DNA from: an uncultured Armatimonadota bacterium
GTDB lineage: Bacteria; Armatimonadota; Armatimonadia; Armatimonadales; Armatimonadaceae
Assembly (NCBI GenBank): GCA_903924445.1
Contig: CAIYBQ010000621.1
Location: 1 to 8,544 of the forward strand
DNA: 8,544 nucleotides
Direction: 5' to 3'
Below, in pieces: positions 1-6,016 of this stretch. The notes under the pieces were generated by a model, which was not told the DNA's origin, did not search any database, and saw only the letters and a list, made by a program, of their open reading frames with translations. A program made the translations under genes and the position numbers. The stretch's first letter is position 1; each line of letters starts with the position of its first letter.

Positions 1-674
1 CGGTCATCGGTGACATCCATCCCGTGCGTCTTTTCATGCCCGCCGTGGTCGGCGCTGATCAAAATGACGGTTTCGTCCATCAGGCCTTTGCGGCGTAGGG
101 CGCTGACAATTAGCTCGATGCCTTTGTCGCAGTCGGCAAAGCCCTTCTTTTGCTGTGGGCTTCCCCAGCCGTAGGTGTGACCAGTAGAGTCTGGGTCGGC
201 AAAGTGGACAAATAGCAGGTCCGGGGTGTTTCGCCGAATGGTGTCAGCGACGGCTGTTGCCACGGCCGGGGCATTGTCGCTGATGACGACGTAGTTATCG
301 AGGCTTCCTGGGAGGAAGAGGTGGGTGAACTTTTGCTTTGCGGCAAAGAGGCCAGTGCGCAGCTTCCGGTTGAACTTCTTCGCGATCGAAAACACCGTTG
401 GGACGGTAACCATACCTTTTTGGGGCTCCCATTCATTCCACATGATTTTGTGGTTTACAGGTTTAAGCCCGGTCAACATCGATGTGTGGTTCACAAGCGT
501 GATCGATGGGATGACGGCCTGGGCTTTCATCGTGGATGCGCTGTGCTTCAGCATCCCTTCGAGGTGCGGCATCCGGGAAACGCGCATCACAGCGGGCTTT
601 CCACCATCCAGGCTGATGATGACAACGCGCTTGATAGCTGATGGCGGGGTGGGGAGATTATTCTGATTTCGCAT
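1..674 (-). CDS. Nucleotide pyrophosphatase/phosphodiesterase-family (alkaline phosphatase superfamily) protein, C-terminus cut off
   Basis: The first 224 residues are present; the gene runs off the left edge. The family hydrolyses phosphodiester or phosphomonoester bonds with two metal ions and a threonine nucleophile. Visible signature positions are the first metal aspartate in SLDGG (Asp23), the nucleophile region PSITLVNHTSMLTG (Thr59, Asn62), the second metal motif DPDSTGHTYG (Asp162, His166), and ISADHGGHEKTHG (Asp209, His210, His217). All core ligands are therefore present and the enzyme is probably active; the substrate cannot be told. No signal peptide is seen, so it may be cytoplasmic. 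The ATG at 674 is the only start between the in-frame stop at 720-722 and the LDGG motif. It has no convincing Shine-Dalgarno. It lies 45 bp downstream of the pterin dehydratase gene on the same strand, probably co-transcribed. The small window-edge truncation hides only the end of the domain. Confidence 0.9.
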   Translation of the reverse strand, partial: MRNQNNLPTPPSAIKRVVIISLDGGKPAVMRVSRMPHLEGMLKHSASTMKAQAVIPSITLVNHTSMLTGLKPVNHKIMWNEWEPQKGMVTVPTVFSIAKKFNRKLRTGLFAAKQKFTHLFLPGSLDNYVVISDNAPAVATAVADTIRRNTPDLLFVHFADPDSTGHTYGWGSPQQKKGFADCDKGIELIVSALRRKGLMDETVILISADHGGHEKTHGMDVTDD

Positions 675-719
675 CCGGGGGGCAGTCCAGTCTGAAAAGA
701 TTCGCCCGTATTCTATCGG

Positions 720-1007
720 TCAGCGGTTTGGCAATGTTAATGGATGCTTTACATAACCCGGTAACTCATTGATGGATACTGCCGAGATAAAGTCCTTTTC
801 GGTGATTCCCCCAGAATCGTGGGTAGTCAGTGCCAAAGCGACTTTGCGGTAGTTGATCGTGATGTCAGGATGGTGGTTTTGACTCTCTGCCAGTTTTGCT
901 ACATCGTTCACAAATGCGATTGCATCCGTAAAGCTATCAAACGTATACGTTCGCTGTAGCGCGTTGTTTACACTTGACCATCCTTCCGGACAATGTACGG
1001 TATTCAT
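720..1007 (-). CDS. Pterin-4a-carbinolamine dehydratase (PhhB/PCD family)
   Basis: At 95 residues this has the usual length of the family. PCD dehydrates 4a-hydroxytetrahydropterin to quinonoid dihydropterin, recycling the cofactor of aromatic amino acid hydroxylases. Many bacteria carry PCD without a hydroxylase, where the role is unclear. The family signature is complete: Trp10 near the N-terminus, then Glu41-x3-His45-His46-Pro47, Tyr53, His63 and Asp72, in the stretch NHHPDITINYRKVALALTTH. The substrate histidines are in place, so it should be catalytically competent. No phenylalanine hydroxylase gene lies in this window. The ATG at 1007 is preferred because the upstream ATG at 1015 meets a stop after two codons. 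No Shine-Dalgarno is visible before it. It is the first gene of a probable two-gene minus-strand unit with the phosphodiesterase gene, and it diverges from the metallo-hydrolase gene at 1042. Confidence 0.93.
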   Translation of the reverse strand: MNTVHCPEGWSSVNNALQRTYTFDSFTDAIAFVNDVAKLAESQNHHPDITINYRKVALALTTHDSGGITEKDFISAVSINELPGYVKHPLTLPNR

Positions 1008-1029
1008 ATATTCATCACAATTTTCATGT

Positions 1030-1035
1030 TAATGT
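1030..1035 (+). promoter_or_regulatory. Candidate extended -10 promoter for a leaderless mRNA of the metallo-hydrolase gene
   Basis: TAATGT is preceded by TG-T (1027-1029), an extended -10 element, and is followed by exactly 6 bp before the ATG at 1042. This layout (TANNNT, 6 bp, start codon) is what leaderless genes show in Deinococcota and other groups. No Shine-Dalgarno precedes the ATG, which agrees. No good -35 hexamer was found at 16-18 bp. The call is from pattern only, supported by two more starts with the same spacing (3474 and 3496). Confidence 0.45.
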
Positions 1036-1041
1036 AGCCTT

Positions 1042-1866
1042 ATGCAACTTACGATTCTAGGAACAGCAGCGGCGGAGGGGTGGCCCGCACCCTTTTGCCG
1101 TTGTATCGCATGTCAGGAAGCGCGTTCCCGTAAAGGTCCGGATATTCGAACACGAGCTGGCGCTATCATTGATAACGTCATCAAGATCGACTTTTCCGCC
1201 GATACGGTAAGCCAGTTACAGCGCACGGGGCGAGACCTCTGCAATATTCATTCTCTTGTTTTTACGCACCAGCACTCGGACCATATCGTCCCAACAGAGC
1301 TCGAGTGGGCGTGTGAACCCTATACGGTTACGCCATCCAAGGTCCCAATTAAGGTGTATGGAAACTGTGTCGTCACGGGGATGATTCGTGCTGAGTTTCC
1401 CGAGCCACTGGATGTAAACCTTGATGTTCAGCCGGATCTCCAGCCATTTGTTGAGGTCGAGCTCGAGGATGGCACACGGATTTTGCCACTGCCTGCGGAC
1501 CACTGCGAGCATGCGCTTTTGTTGCGCATCCGCCGCCCGGATGGCAAGACAATCTTTTGGGGCCACGATTCAGGGCGCCTGCCGGCAGAAACGGTTTCTG
1601 CGCTTGGTCAGGCGGGCCCGGTCGATATTGCCGTGTTTGACTGTACATTTGGGGGACAGCCATCCAATAACCGTGGGCACCTCGGCGTGGATGGTGTGAT
1701 TGAGATGGTGAGTGCTCTGCGTACGCTAGATGTCATTGTGGATGCAACGACGGTTGTCGCGACGCATTTTAGCCACAACGGTGGGCTTCTCCATGACGAT
1801 CTGATTCGAACGTTTGCGCCGCATGGAGTAAACGTCGCGCATGATGGAGTGACGTATACGGTCTAG
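1042..1866 (+). CDS. Metallo-beta-lactamase-fold hydrolase, PhnP-like (putative phosphodiesterase)
   Basis: This is a 274-residue cytoplasmic MBL-fold enzyme of the PhnP/PqqB-like branch. The N-terminus has the PhnP-type structural zinc cluster CxCxxC (Cys19, Cys21, Cys24). The catalytic metal motif HQHSDH gives His76, His78, Asp80 and His81. Further ligands fit His154 (ADHCEH), Asp176 (GHDSG) and His242 or His245 (THFSHNG), with the family's terminal AHDGV at 266-270. E. coli PhnP opens 5-phosphoribosyl 1,2-cyclic phosphate in phosphonate degradation. No other phn gene is seen here, so a housekeeping cyclic-phosphate or related diesterase role is more likely; the exact substrate is unknown. 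The ATG at 1042 directly precedes the conserved first strand (LTILGT) and has no Shine-Dalgarno but a -10 box 6 bp upstream. The gene stands alone and ends 30 bp before a strong terminator. Confidence 0.88.
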   Translation: MQLTILGTAAAEGWPAPFCRCIACQEARSRKGPDIRTRAGAIIDNVIKIDFSADTVSQLQRTGRDLCNIHSLVFTHQHSDHIVPTELEWACEPYTVTPSKVPIKVYGNCVVTGMIRAEFPEPLDVNLDVQPDLQPFVEVELEDGTRILPLPADHCEHALLLRIRRPDGKTIFWGHDSGRLPAETVSALGQAGPVDIAVFDCTFGGQPSNNRGHLGVDGVIEMVSALRTLDVIVDATTVVATHFSHNGGLLHDDLIRTFAPHGVNVAHDGVTYTV

Positions 1867-1896
1867 CCCACCAGTATATTTTGGCAGTGCGTTTAG

Positions 1897-1927
1897 AACC
1901 CGTGGGTAAGAGCCCGCGGGTTTTTTT
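1897..1927 (+). terminator. Rho-independent terminator of the metallo-hydrolase gene
   Basis: AACCCGTGGG (1897-1906) pairs with CCCGCGGGTT (1913-1922): ten base pairs with one T-G wobble, around the 6-base loop TAAGAG. A run of seven T (1921-1927) follows, overlapping the end of the stem. It begins 30 bp after the stop at 1866 and should end that single-gene transcript. Confidence 0.92.
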
Positions 1928-2053
1928 GTGTTTTGAGACGCGGATTTGCACCTAAGTGGCATCACGAGGAATCAGTCTTCAGTTTCAGAAAAATCCCTCA
2001 TCTATTTTCACCTTAAGTGTAGTAATGGCCATATTTTTTTCGATTAGTAATGT

Positions 2054-2059
2054 GGGAGG
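2054..2059 (+). promoter_or_regulatory. Shine-Dalgarno site of the radC-like gene
   Basis: GGGAGG lies 6 nt upstream of the ATG at 2066 and decides this start. It shows that the organism also uses conventional Shine-Dalgarno initiation, unlike the starts at 1042, 3462 and 3503. No clear promoter could be chosen in the AT-rich stretch 1985-2053 upstream of it, although several TANNNT-like words occur there. Confidence 0.8.
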
Positions 2060-2065
2060 TTCATC

Positions 2066-2818
2066 ATGACCACAATCACATCATCCACTGTTTCCACTAA
2101 GGCCAAGCGCCTGCAGCCGTTGCCGGCTGTCGGTGCGATGCGGCCCGACGCATCCGATGCCACTGTGCAACCGCCTTGCACAGAGGCTGTCCGGGACGTG
2201 GTTCAGAGTGTTGGCGATTGGATGTCTGATCATGCCCTCCTGGCTGCCCTGGTTGGCGATGCTCATAGCGCTGACCAGGCAGTCGCCGAGTTGCTGGAGC
2301 GGTATCCAAGGCTTTCGCTGCTTTGCACTGCGCCGCTGCGCGAGCTTGACACCATCCCCCATTTGGGCCCATTGGGCGCATTGCGTGTCGCTGCCGCCGC
2401 GGAGCTTGCAAAACGCCTTGCCCTTCCAGATGACCGGCCGGTCGATTCTGTGCGCGGACCTGAACAAGCGGCCGCATTCATCCGCGCACGGACGATTGGA
2501 GAAACCCGCGAACACTTCTTTACGCTGCACCTCGATAACCGTAACCACGTCCGTGGCGTTGACCTTGTTTCGATTGGCGATCATGCATCCACGCTTGTTC
2601 ACCCCCGTGAGGTCTTTCGCAATGCGATTCGCTCCGGGGCAGTGGCAATCGTCGTTGGTCACAATCATCCAAGCGGCGATGCGGAGCCATCCGCAGAGGA
2701 CATCGCCGTAACCCGCCGCCTCCATGAAGCGGGGAAAATCATGGGCGTTCCCGTGCTCGATCATGTCATCGTGGGCGGGGCTAACCACACATCGATGCGG
2801 CAGAAGGGCTACCTATGA
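2066..2818 (+). CDS. radC: RadC-family JAMM/MPN+ domain protein
   Basis: This 250-residue protein has RadC organisation. Residues 1-45 are a Ser/Thr/Pro/Ala-rich, probably disordered tail. Residues 50-120 form the helical UPF0758 N-terminal part, with a degraded helix-hairpin-helix (IPHLGPLGA near 97-105). From about 140 to 250 comes the MPN+ domain. The JAMM zinc motif is intact: His199-x-His201-Pro-Ser-Gly-Asp, ten residues, then Asp212, with a candidate glutamate at 147 or 149. The C-terminus has the family's LDHVIVG and the closing KGYL. RadC was once described as a DNA repair protein, but that assignment was withdrawn and the function of chromosomal copies is unknown; a JAMM metalloprotease-like hydrolase is a structural inference. 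It stands alone behind the terminator at 1897-1927, has its own ribosome binding site, and converges on the translin gene, 17 bp away. Confidence 0.92.
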   Translation: MTTITSSTVSTKAKRLQPLPAVGAMRPDASDATVQPPCTEAVRDVVQSVGDWMSDHALLAALVGDAHSADQAVAELLERYPRLSLLCTAPLRELDTIPHLGPLGALRVAAAAELAKRLALPDDRPVDSVRGPEQAAAFIRARTIGETREHFFTLHLDNRNHVRGVDLVSIGDHASTLVHPREVFRNAIRSGAVAIVVGHNHPSGDAEPSAEDIAVTRRLHEAGKIMGVPVLDHVIVGGANHTSMRQKGYL

Positions 2819-2835
2819 CCCTGAGCCTGACCACA

Positions 2836-3462
2836 TTATGCCTGAGTGTTGGCTGCGGTAATCGCATTCCGATGTCTCAGCTGCACAACGGCAAGCGTGA
2901 TATCTCCGCGGGTACGCTCAACAACCGCGCGGAGAGCATCACAGGTACGGCGCAGGCCATCTGTTACGGCATCCGGAAAGTCCACCGTCGCAAGCGCAGA
3001 AAGTATCTCGTCCATTTGGCCGAGGATGCGTTCCGCATCCTCAACGCGGTCTGCACGCAGCAGGTCGAGGGCGTGGCGACGACCTTCGGATGCTGCTTCA
3101 GCAAGGCCATTAAGCCAGGCGGCGGGAGCGATACCAAGGGTATCCCAGCTTGGCAGGTCAGTTCCGCGGAGGAGTGCAAGCAGGCAGCTCGCTTCGGCGA
3201 GCTCTTTGTGCGCATCCTGCACATACCCGGCGTAGAGCAGCTCTGGGTGTGGCTGCATCAGCTCGGACATCCGCGCGACTTCGAGAGAGGCAGCGGCAAG
3301 AGATGTGTCAGCAGCATCGAGTTCGCCTCTGTGCATCGCTCGGATTGCATTTGCACACGTCCGGGTAAGGGCGCGCCCGTGAGCCAGAGCGCTTTCGCGA
3401 ATCTGGTAGGTGGTCTCAAGGCGAAGGCGGGCATCGTGAATCAGCTCGTGGAGATTTTCCAT
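2836..3462 (-). CDS. Translin-family protein (bacterial translin/TRAX-like, putative RNA-binding nuclease)
   Basis: This 208-residue, almost wholly alpha-helical protein matches the translin family end to end and has the length of archaeal members. Landmarks are an IRAMHRGE motif around residues 40-47, LLYAGYVQDAHKELAEA at 75-91, WLNGLAEAASEGRRHALDLLR at 116-136 (read as two parts: WLNGLAEAA and SEGRRHALDLLR), MDEILSAL with DFPDA at 150-165, and LRRTCDALR followed by ERTRGDIT at 170-189. Translin and TRAX form the C3PO octamer, a metal-dependent RNase in eukaryotes; archaeal homologues form similar barrels. The TRAX acidic positions appear filled by Glu87, Glu90, Glu122 and Glu126, so nuclease activity is possible (inference). 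The ATG at 3462 follows a -10-like TAGGAT by 6 bp and has no Shine-Dalgarno. It is monocistronic, divergent from the secretion/pilus operon and convergent with radC. A plus-strand frame covering the same DNA is an antisense shadow. Confidence 0.85.
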   Translation of the reverse strand: MENLHELIHDARLRLETTYQIRESALAHGRALTRTCANAIRAMHRGELDAADTSLAAASLEVARMSELMQPHPELLYAGYVQDAHKELAEASCLLALLRGTDLPSWDTLGIAPAAWLNGLAEAASEGRRHALDLLRADRVEDAERILGQMDEILSALATVDFPDAVTDGLRRTCDALRAVVERTRGDITLAVVQLRHRNAITAANTQA

Positions 3463-3468
3463 GTGCTA

Positions 3469-3474
3469 ATCCTA
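3469..3474 (-). promoter_or_regulatory. Candidate -10 box for a leaderless mRNA of the translin gene
   Basis: Read on the minus strand, TAGGAT (4 of 6 to TATAAT, with the key T1, A2 and T6) is followed by 6 bp (TAGCAC) and the ATG at 3462. No ribosome binding site is present. The spacing equals that before the starts at 1042 and 3503. No convincing -35 hexamer was found. Confidence 0.45.
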
Positions 3475-3490
3475 CCGTGAGTGCCATTGG

Positions 3491-3496
3491 TACAAT
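3491..3496 (+). promoter_or_regulatory. Candidate extended -10 promoter for the T2SF/PilC operon
   Basis: TACAAT (5 of 6 to TATAAT) is preceded by TG-G (3488-3490), an extended -10 element, and followed by 6 bp (CACGCT) before the GTG start at 3503. No Shine-Dalgarno lies in the gap, so a leaderless transcript is the simplest reading. Only 16 bp separate it from the opposing -10 box of the translin gene, so two polymerases could hardly occupy both at once. Confidence 0.5.
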
Positions 3497-3502
3497 CACG
3501 CT

Positions 3503-4717
3503 GTGCCGCTCTTCCGCTACGAAGCCACCGATGCCAAAGGCCATCCAGTCCGTGGGGTGGTGAATGCAACAACGTTAACTGATGCCCATGCACAAGTGGA
3601 TGGCAAAGGTATTCGTGGGGCGCAGATCTATGCAGCGCCAACGCATGATGGGCAGAAAGTGGCTGCTTCGTCGTCGGCACCAGTGTCCGGGGCATTCCTT
3701 CGACCTGCGCCCGCGGCGGAGCTTGCACTGTTCTTCCGTCAGCTTGGCGCTTACATTCACTCAGGACTCTCCGCTGCGGAAGCATTTGGAGAAATTGGTG
3801 GTCGGACCAGGCATGCTGGTTTACGAACAGCATCCCTGCAGATTGCACACCGGGTACGAAGCGGCGAATCGATTGGCAGTGCCACGCGTGCGGTTCGGAT
3901 TCCCGTAACTGCATCGCAACTCGGCCTCCTTGAGATTGGTGAGACAACGGGGACACTGGAGCTCGCGTGCTCGGAAGCCGCACTGAGTGCCGAGACCGAT
4001 ATGGCATTGTCGAAGGGGATGGCTTGGACGAAGTGGTTGTTCTGGCAAAACATCTGGGCTTTTGCCTTCATCGCGCCAATGGTCCGTGGCATTGATGCCA
4101 ACCAGCTAAGTCGCACCCTCAAAATCTGGGGATTGGATGTGATCCGCTTTGGTATCCCGTTCTGCCTCGCTGTTCATGGCATCCATTTTCTCTTTCTCAC
4201 CTATCGGTCCACGCTCGCCGGTGCGACATTTGCGGGAAAGGTGGCCTTACTTTTCCCAGTTTCCCGCCGGACAGCTTACGCACGTGCCGAAGCTGCATTT
4301 GTCCGCTCGCTTGGCCAAGGGGTAAAGGCCGGCTTGCCGCTGGGACGCGGTATCGAACTTGCAGCCTCATCGGTCGAAAATGCAGTCCTCCAAGAGCAGG
4401 CCCGCAACACCGCACTCCGGATCAACCGTGGGGAAACCCTTGCGGACACCATCGCTGGTCTGGAATTTCTATCGCACAATGCCATCGCCAGAATCGCAAC
4501 AGGCGAGCGGACAGGTACGCTCGAAGCAACACTGAAACAGCTTGCAGATACTGCGCAGGCAGCATCGATGGCCGCTGTCGATGGCGACCGGGCATTCCGG
4601 ACCTGGGGCTCAATTGCCGTGACGGTGGTCGCAACCGTGGCCGTAACCATCCTGGTTGGGGTAGCGTTGAAAGATGCTATCCTGAAGTTCGCTGATGGAT
4701 TTGCCGAAGGACTTTAA
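3503..4717 (+). CDS. PilC/GspF-type inner-membrane platform protein, divergent copy (first of two)
   Basis: This 404-residue protein is of the type II secretion/type IV pilus platform family, the polytopic membrane protein on which the assembly ATPase acts. Residues 1-45 form the small N-terminal domain (FRYEATDAKG...RGVVNA). The first T2SSF domain spans about 72-195 with the conserved turn EIGETTGTLE (144-153). The second spans about 258-390 with the matching ATGERTGTLE (332-341). Hydrophobic segments lie near 179-193, 214-233 and 369-390, as expected for GspF/PilC. It starts with GTG at 3503; this start is supported by the conserved N-terminus and the -10 box 6 bp upstream. The N-terminal domain is less typical than that of the next gene, lacking the LRxxG-type motif, so it looks diverged. 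It is the first gene of an operon; no ATPase or pilin gene is in view. Confidence 0.87.
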   Translation: MPLFRYEATDAKGHPVRGVVNATTLTDAHAQVDGKGIRGAQIYAAPTHDGQKVAASSSAPVSGAFLRPAPAAELALFFRQLGAYIHSGLSAAEAFGEIGGRTRHAGLRTASLQIAHRVRSGESIGSATRAVRIPVTASQLGLLEIGETTGTLELACSEAALSAETDMALSKGMAWTKWLFWQNIWAFAFIAPMVRGIDANQLSRTLKIWGLDVIRFGIPFCLAVHGIHFLFLTYRSTLAGATFAGKVALLFPVSRRTAYARAEAAFVRSLGQGVKAGLPLGRGIELAASSVENAVLQEQARNTALRINRGETLADTIAGLEFLSHNAIARIATGERTGTLEATLKQLADTAQAASMAAVDGDRAFRTWGSIAVTVVATVAVTILVGVALKDAILKFADGFAEGL

Positions 4718-4723
4718 TAGCCG

Positions 4724-6007
4724 ATGCCTACCTACACGTATTTAGCGGACACCAAGGAAGGGGAGCGGATGAGCGGCATCATTGATGCCAATTCACCCGC
4801 GCTCGCCGCTGCCTTGCTGCGTCAACAGGGGATGGTCCCGACCAAAATCCAGACCGCGGCACAGCAATCATCGCACGCATCCCTCGAGGCTGTACGGCCC
4901 GCGCAGGTTGTACGCCCCGAGCTGCAACGCAGTCAGCAACGTGTCGCCCCCGATGTACGAGACCACACAACCGGGCCACGACCATTTACGGTAACGGTTA
5001 CGCCCATCCTTGATGAGGTTCCGCTTCCAGAGCTCGCGGCGATGTACCGCCAGCTGACATCGCTAATACATGCCGGTGTCCCGATGTTGCAGTCGATCGA
5101 GGCCCTGCGTGGACAGACCCGAAATGGCAAGCTCAAGAGCATTCTTGCCGATGCGGCCACGATGATTTCAAACGGCCAGCCCTTATCGGCAGCCATGGAG
5201 AAGTACCCGAATACATTTACGCTCATGCAGCGTGAGCTGATACGGGCGGGAGAAATGGGCGGTCTCCTCGAAGTGATGTGTTCACGCCTTGCACACTACC
5301 TCGAACGAGAAATCGAGATTCGCCGCAAGCTCAAGCGCGAAACCCTCAAGCCGAAAATCACGCTGGCCGTTGCGGGACTTGTCATCCTGATTGTTGGCTG
5401 GGCAGGCGCCGGGATGGGGCAGGCAGGCACGGCACTCGTGCAGTCCAAGCTGATTTTCGCCGGCATCACCGCAGCCATAATCTTTGCGCTTTGGTACGCC
5501 AGCCGCTTCATCAACCAGTTTCCACGCATTGGGGCATTCCTTGACCGCATCATGATGCTGATTCCAGGTCCTGGACGTGTGGCGCAATCGTACGCCACGG
5601 CGCGCTTTACCCGTGCCCTTGGTGCGCTTTATTCAGGAGGCGTCCTCCTCCCAACCGCCGTTGACATCGCCGCGCGTGCGTGTGGAAACAGAGCCATTGG
5701 GTTGCGGATGGTGGAGTCCGTCCCGGTCCTGATGCAAGGTGGCGGTCTGAGTGCGATGCTTGAGAGCACAGGTTTGCTTTCGCCAATCGCCGTCCAGATG
5801 GCGCGGACGGGTGAACAAACCGGTTCTTTGGACATCATGATGGACAAGGTTGCGGACTACCTCGAATCCGATGCCGACATGAAGGCAAGCCAGTATGCGG
5901 TATATGCGGGTGTCGGGATGCTCCTCCTCGCGGCTGTCATCGTTGGTATCATTGTGATTCAGTTCTACTCAGGCTATTTCACGAATCTGAATAACGTAGG
6001 CAGCTAA
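4724..6007 (+). CDS. PilC/GspF-type inner-membrane platform protein, canonical copy (second of two)
   Basis: This 427-residue T2SSF protein keeps the family pattern better than its upstream neighbour. The N-terminal domain at 3-44 reads TYTYLADTKEG...IIDANSPALAAALLRQQGMVPTKI. A Gln/Arg/Pro-rich linker follows (about 45-100). The first T2SSF domain is at 104-228 (MYRQLTSLIHAGVPMLQSI; RAGEMGGLLE at 174-183), with membrane segments at about 211-228 and 241-257. The second is at 290-413 (FTRALGALYSGGVLLPTAV; RTGEQTGSLD at 361-370), with a final membrane segment at 394-413. It should act as the membrane platform for a pilus or secretion pseudopilus. The start lies 6 bp after the previous stop, with a modest AAGGA at 4708-4712 inside the preceding gene, so translation is probably coupled. 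The two copies may form one mixed platform or serve two machines; the sequence does not decide. Confidence 0.92.
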   Translation: MPTYTYLADTKEGERMSGIIDANSPALAAALLRQQGMVPTKIQTAAQQSSHASLEAVRPAQVVRPELQRSQQRVAPDVRDHTTGPRPFTVTVTPILDEVPLPELAAMYRQLTSLIHAGVPMLQSIEALRGQTRNGKLKSILADAATMISNGQPLSAAMEKYPNTFTLMQRELIRAGEMGGLLEVMCSRLAHYLEREIEIRRKLKRETLKPKITLAVAGLVILIVGWAGAGMGQAGTALVQSKLIFAGITAAIIFALWYASRFINQFPRIGAFLDRIMMLIPGPGRVAQSYATARFTRALGALYSGGVLLPTAVDIAARACGNRAIGLRMVESVPVLMQGGGLSAMLESTGLLSPIAVQMARTGEQTGSLDIMMDKVADYLESDADMKASQYAVYAGVGMLLLAAVIVGIIVIQFYSGYFTNLNNVGS

Positions 6008-6016
6008 AAGACACGT

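Noticed and set aside
710..715. Minus-strand TAGAAT in the gap before the phosphodiesterase gene, as a separate promoter.
   Set aside because: It is 5 of 6 to TATAAT but has no -35, no TG extension and does not match the 6-bp spacing of the other promoters. Co-transcription with the PCD gene is simpler.
2081..2788. A long minus-strand open frame (235 codons) opposite radC.
   Set aside because: The plus-strand frame encodes intact RadC motifs and has a strong Shine-Dalgarno; the antisense product shows no family features and is a shadow of the coding bias.
2066..2818. RadC as a marker of a mobile island.
   Set aside because: RadC-family genes occur on islands, but no integrase, att-like repeat, tRNA end or transposase is seen, and base composition looks like that of the neighbours.
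2815..3480. A 221-codon open frame on the plus strand whose ATG overlaps the radC stop (ATGA), looking like a coupled downstream gene.
   Set aside because: It lies antisense to the translin gene, which has clear family motifs over its whole length. The plus-strand product resembles no family I recognise and has no domain pattern.
3441..4007. A 188-codon minus-strand open frame overlapping the first platform gene and the start of the translin gene.
   Set aside because: It overlaps two well-supported genes and gives a low-complexity product rich in His, Arg, Pro and Ser, typical of a shadow frame.
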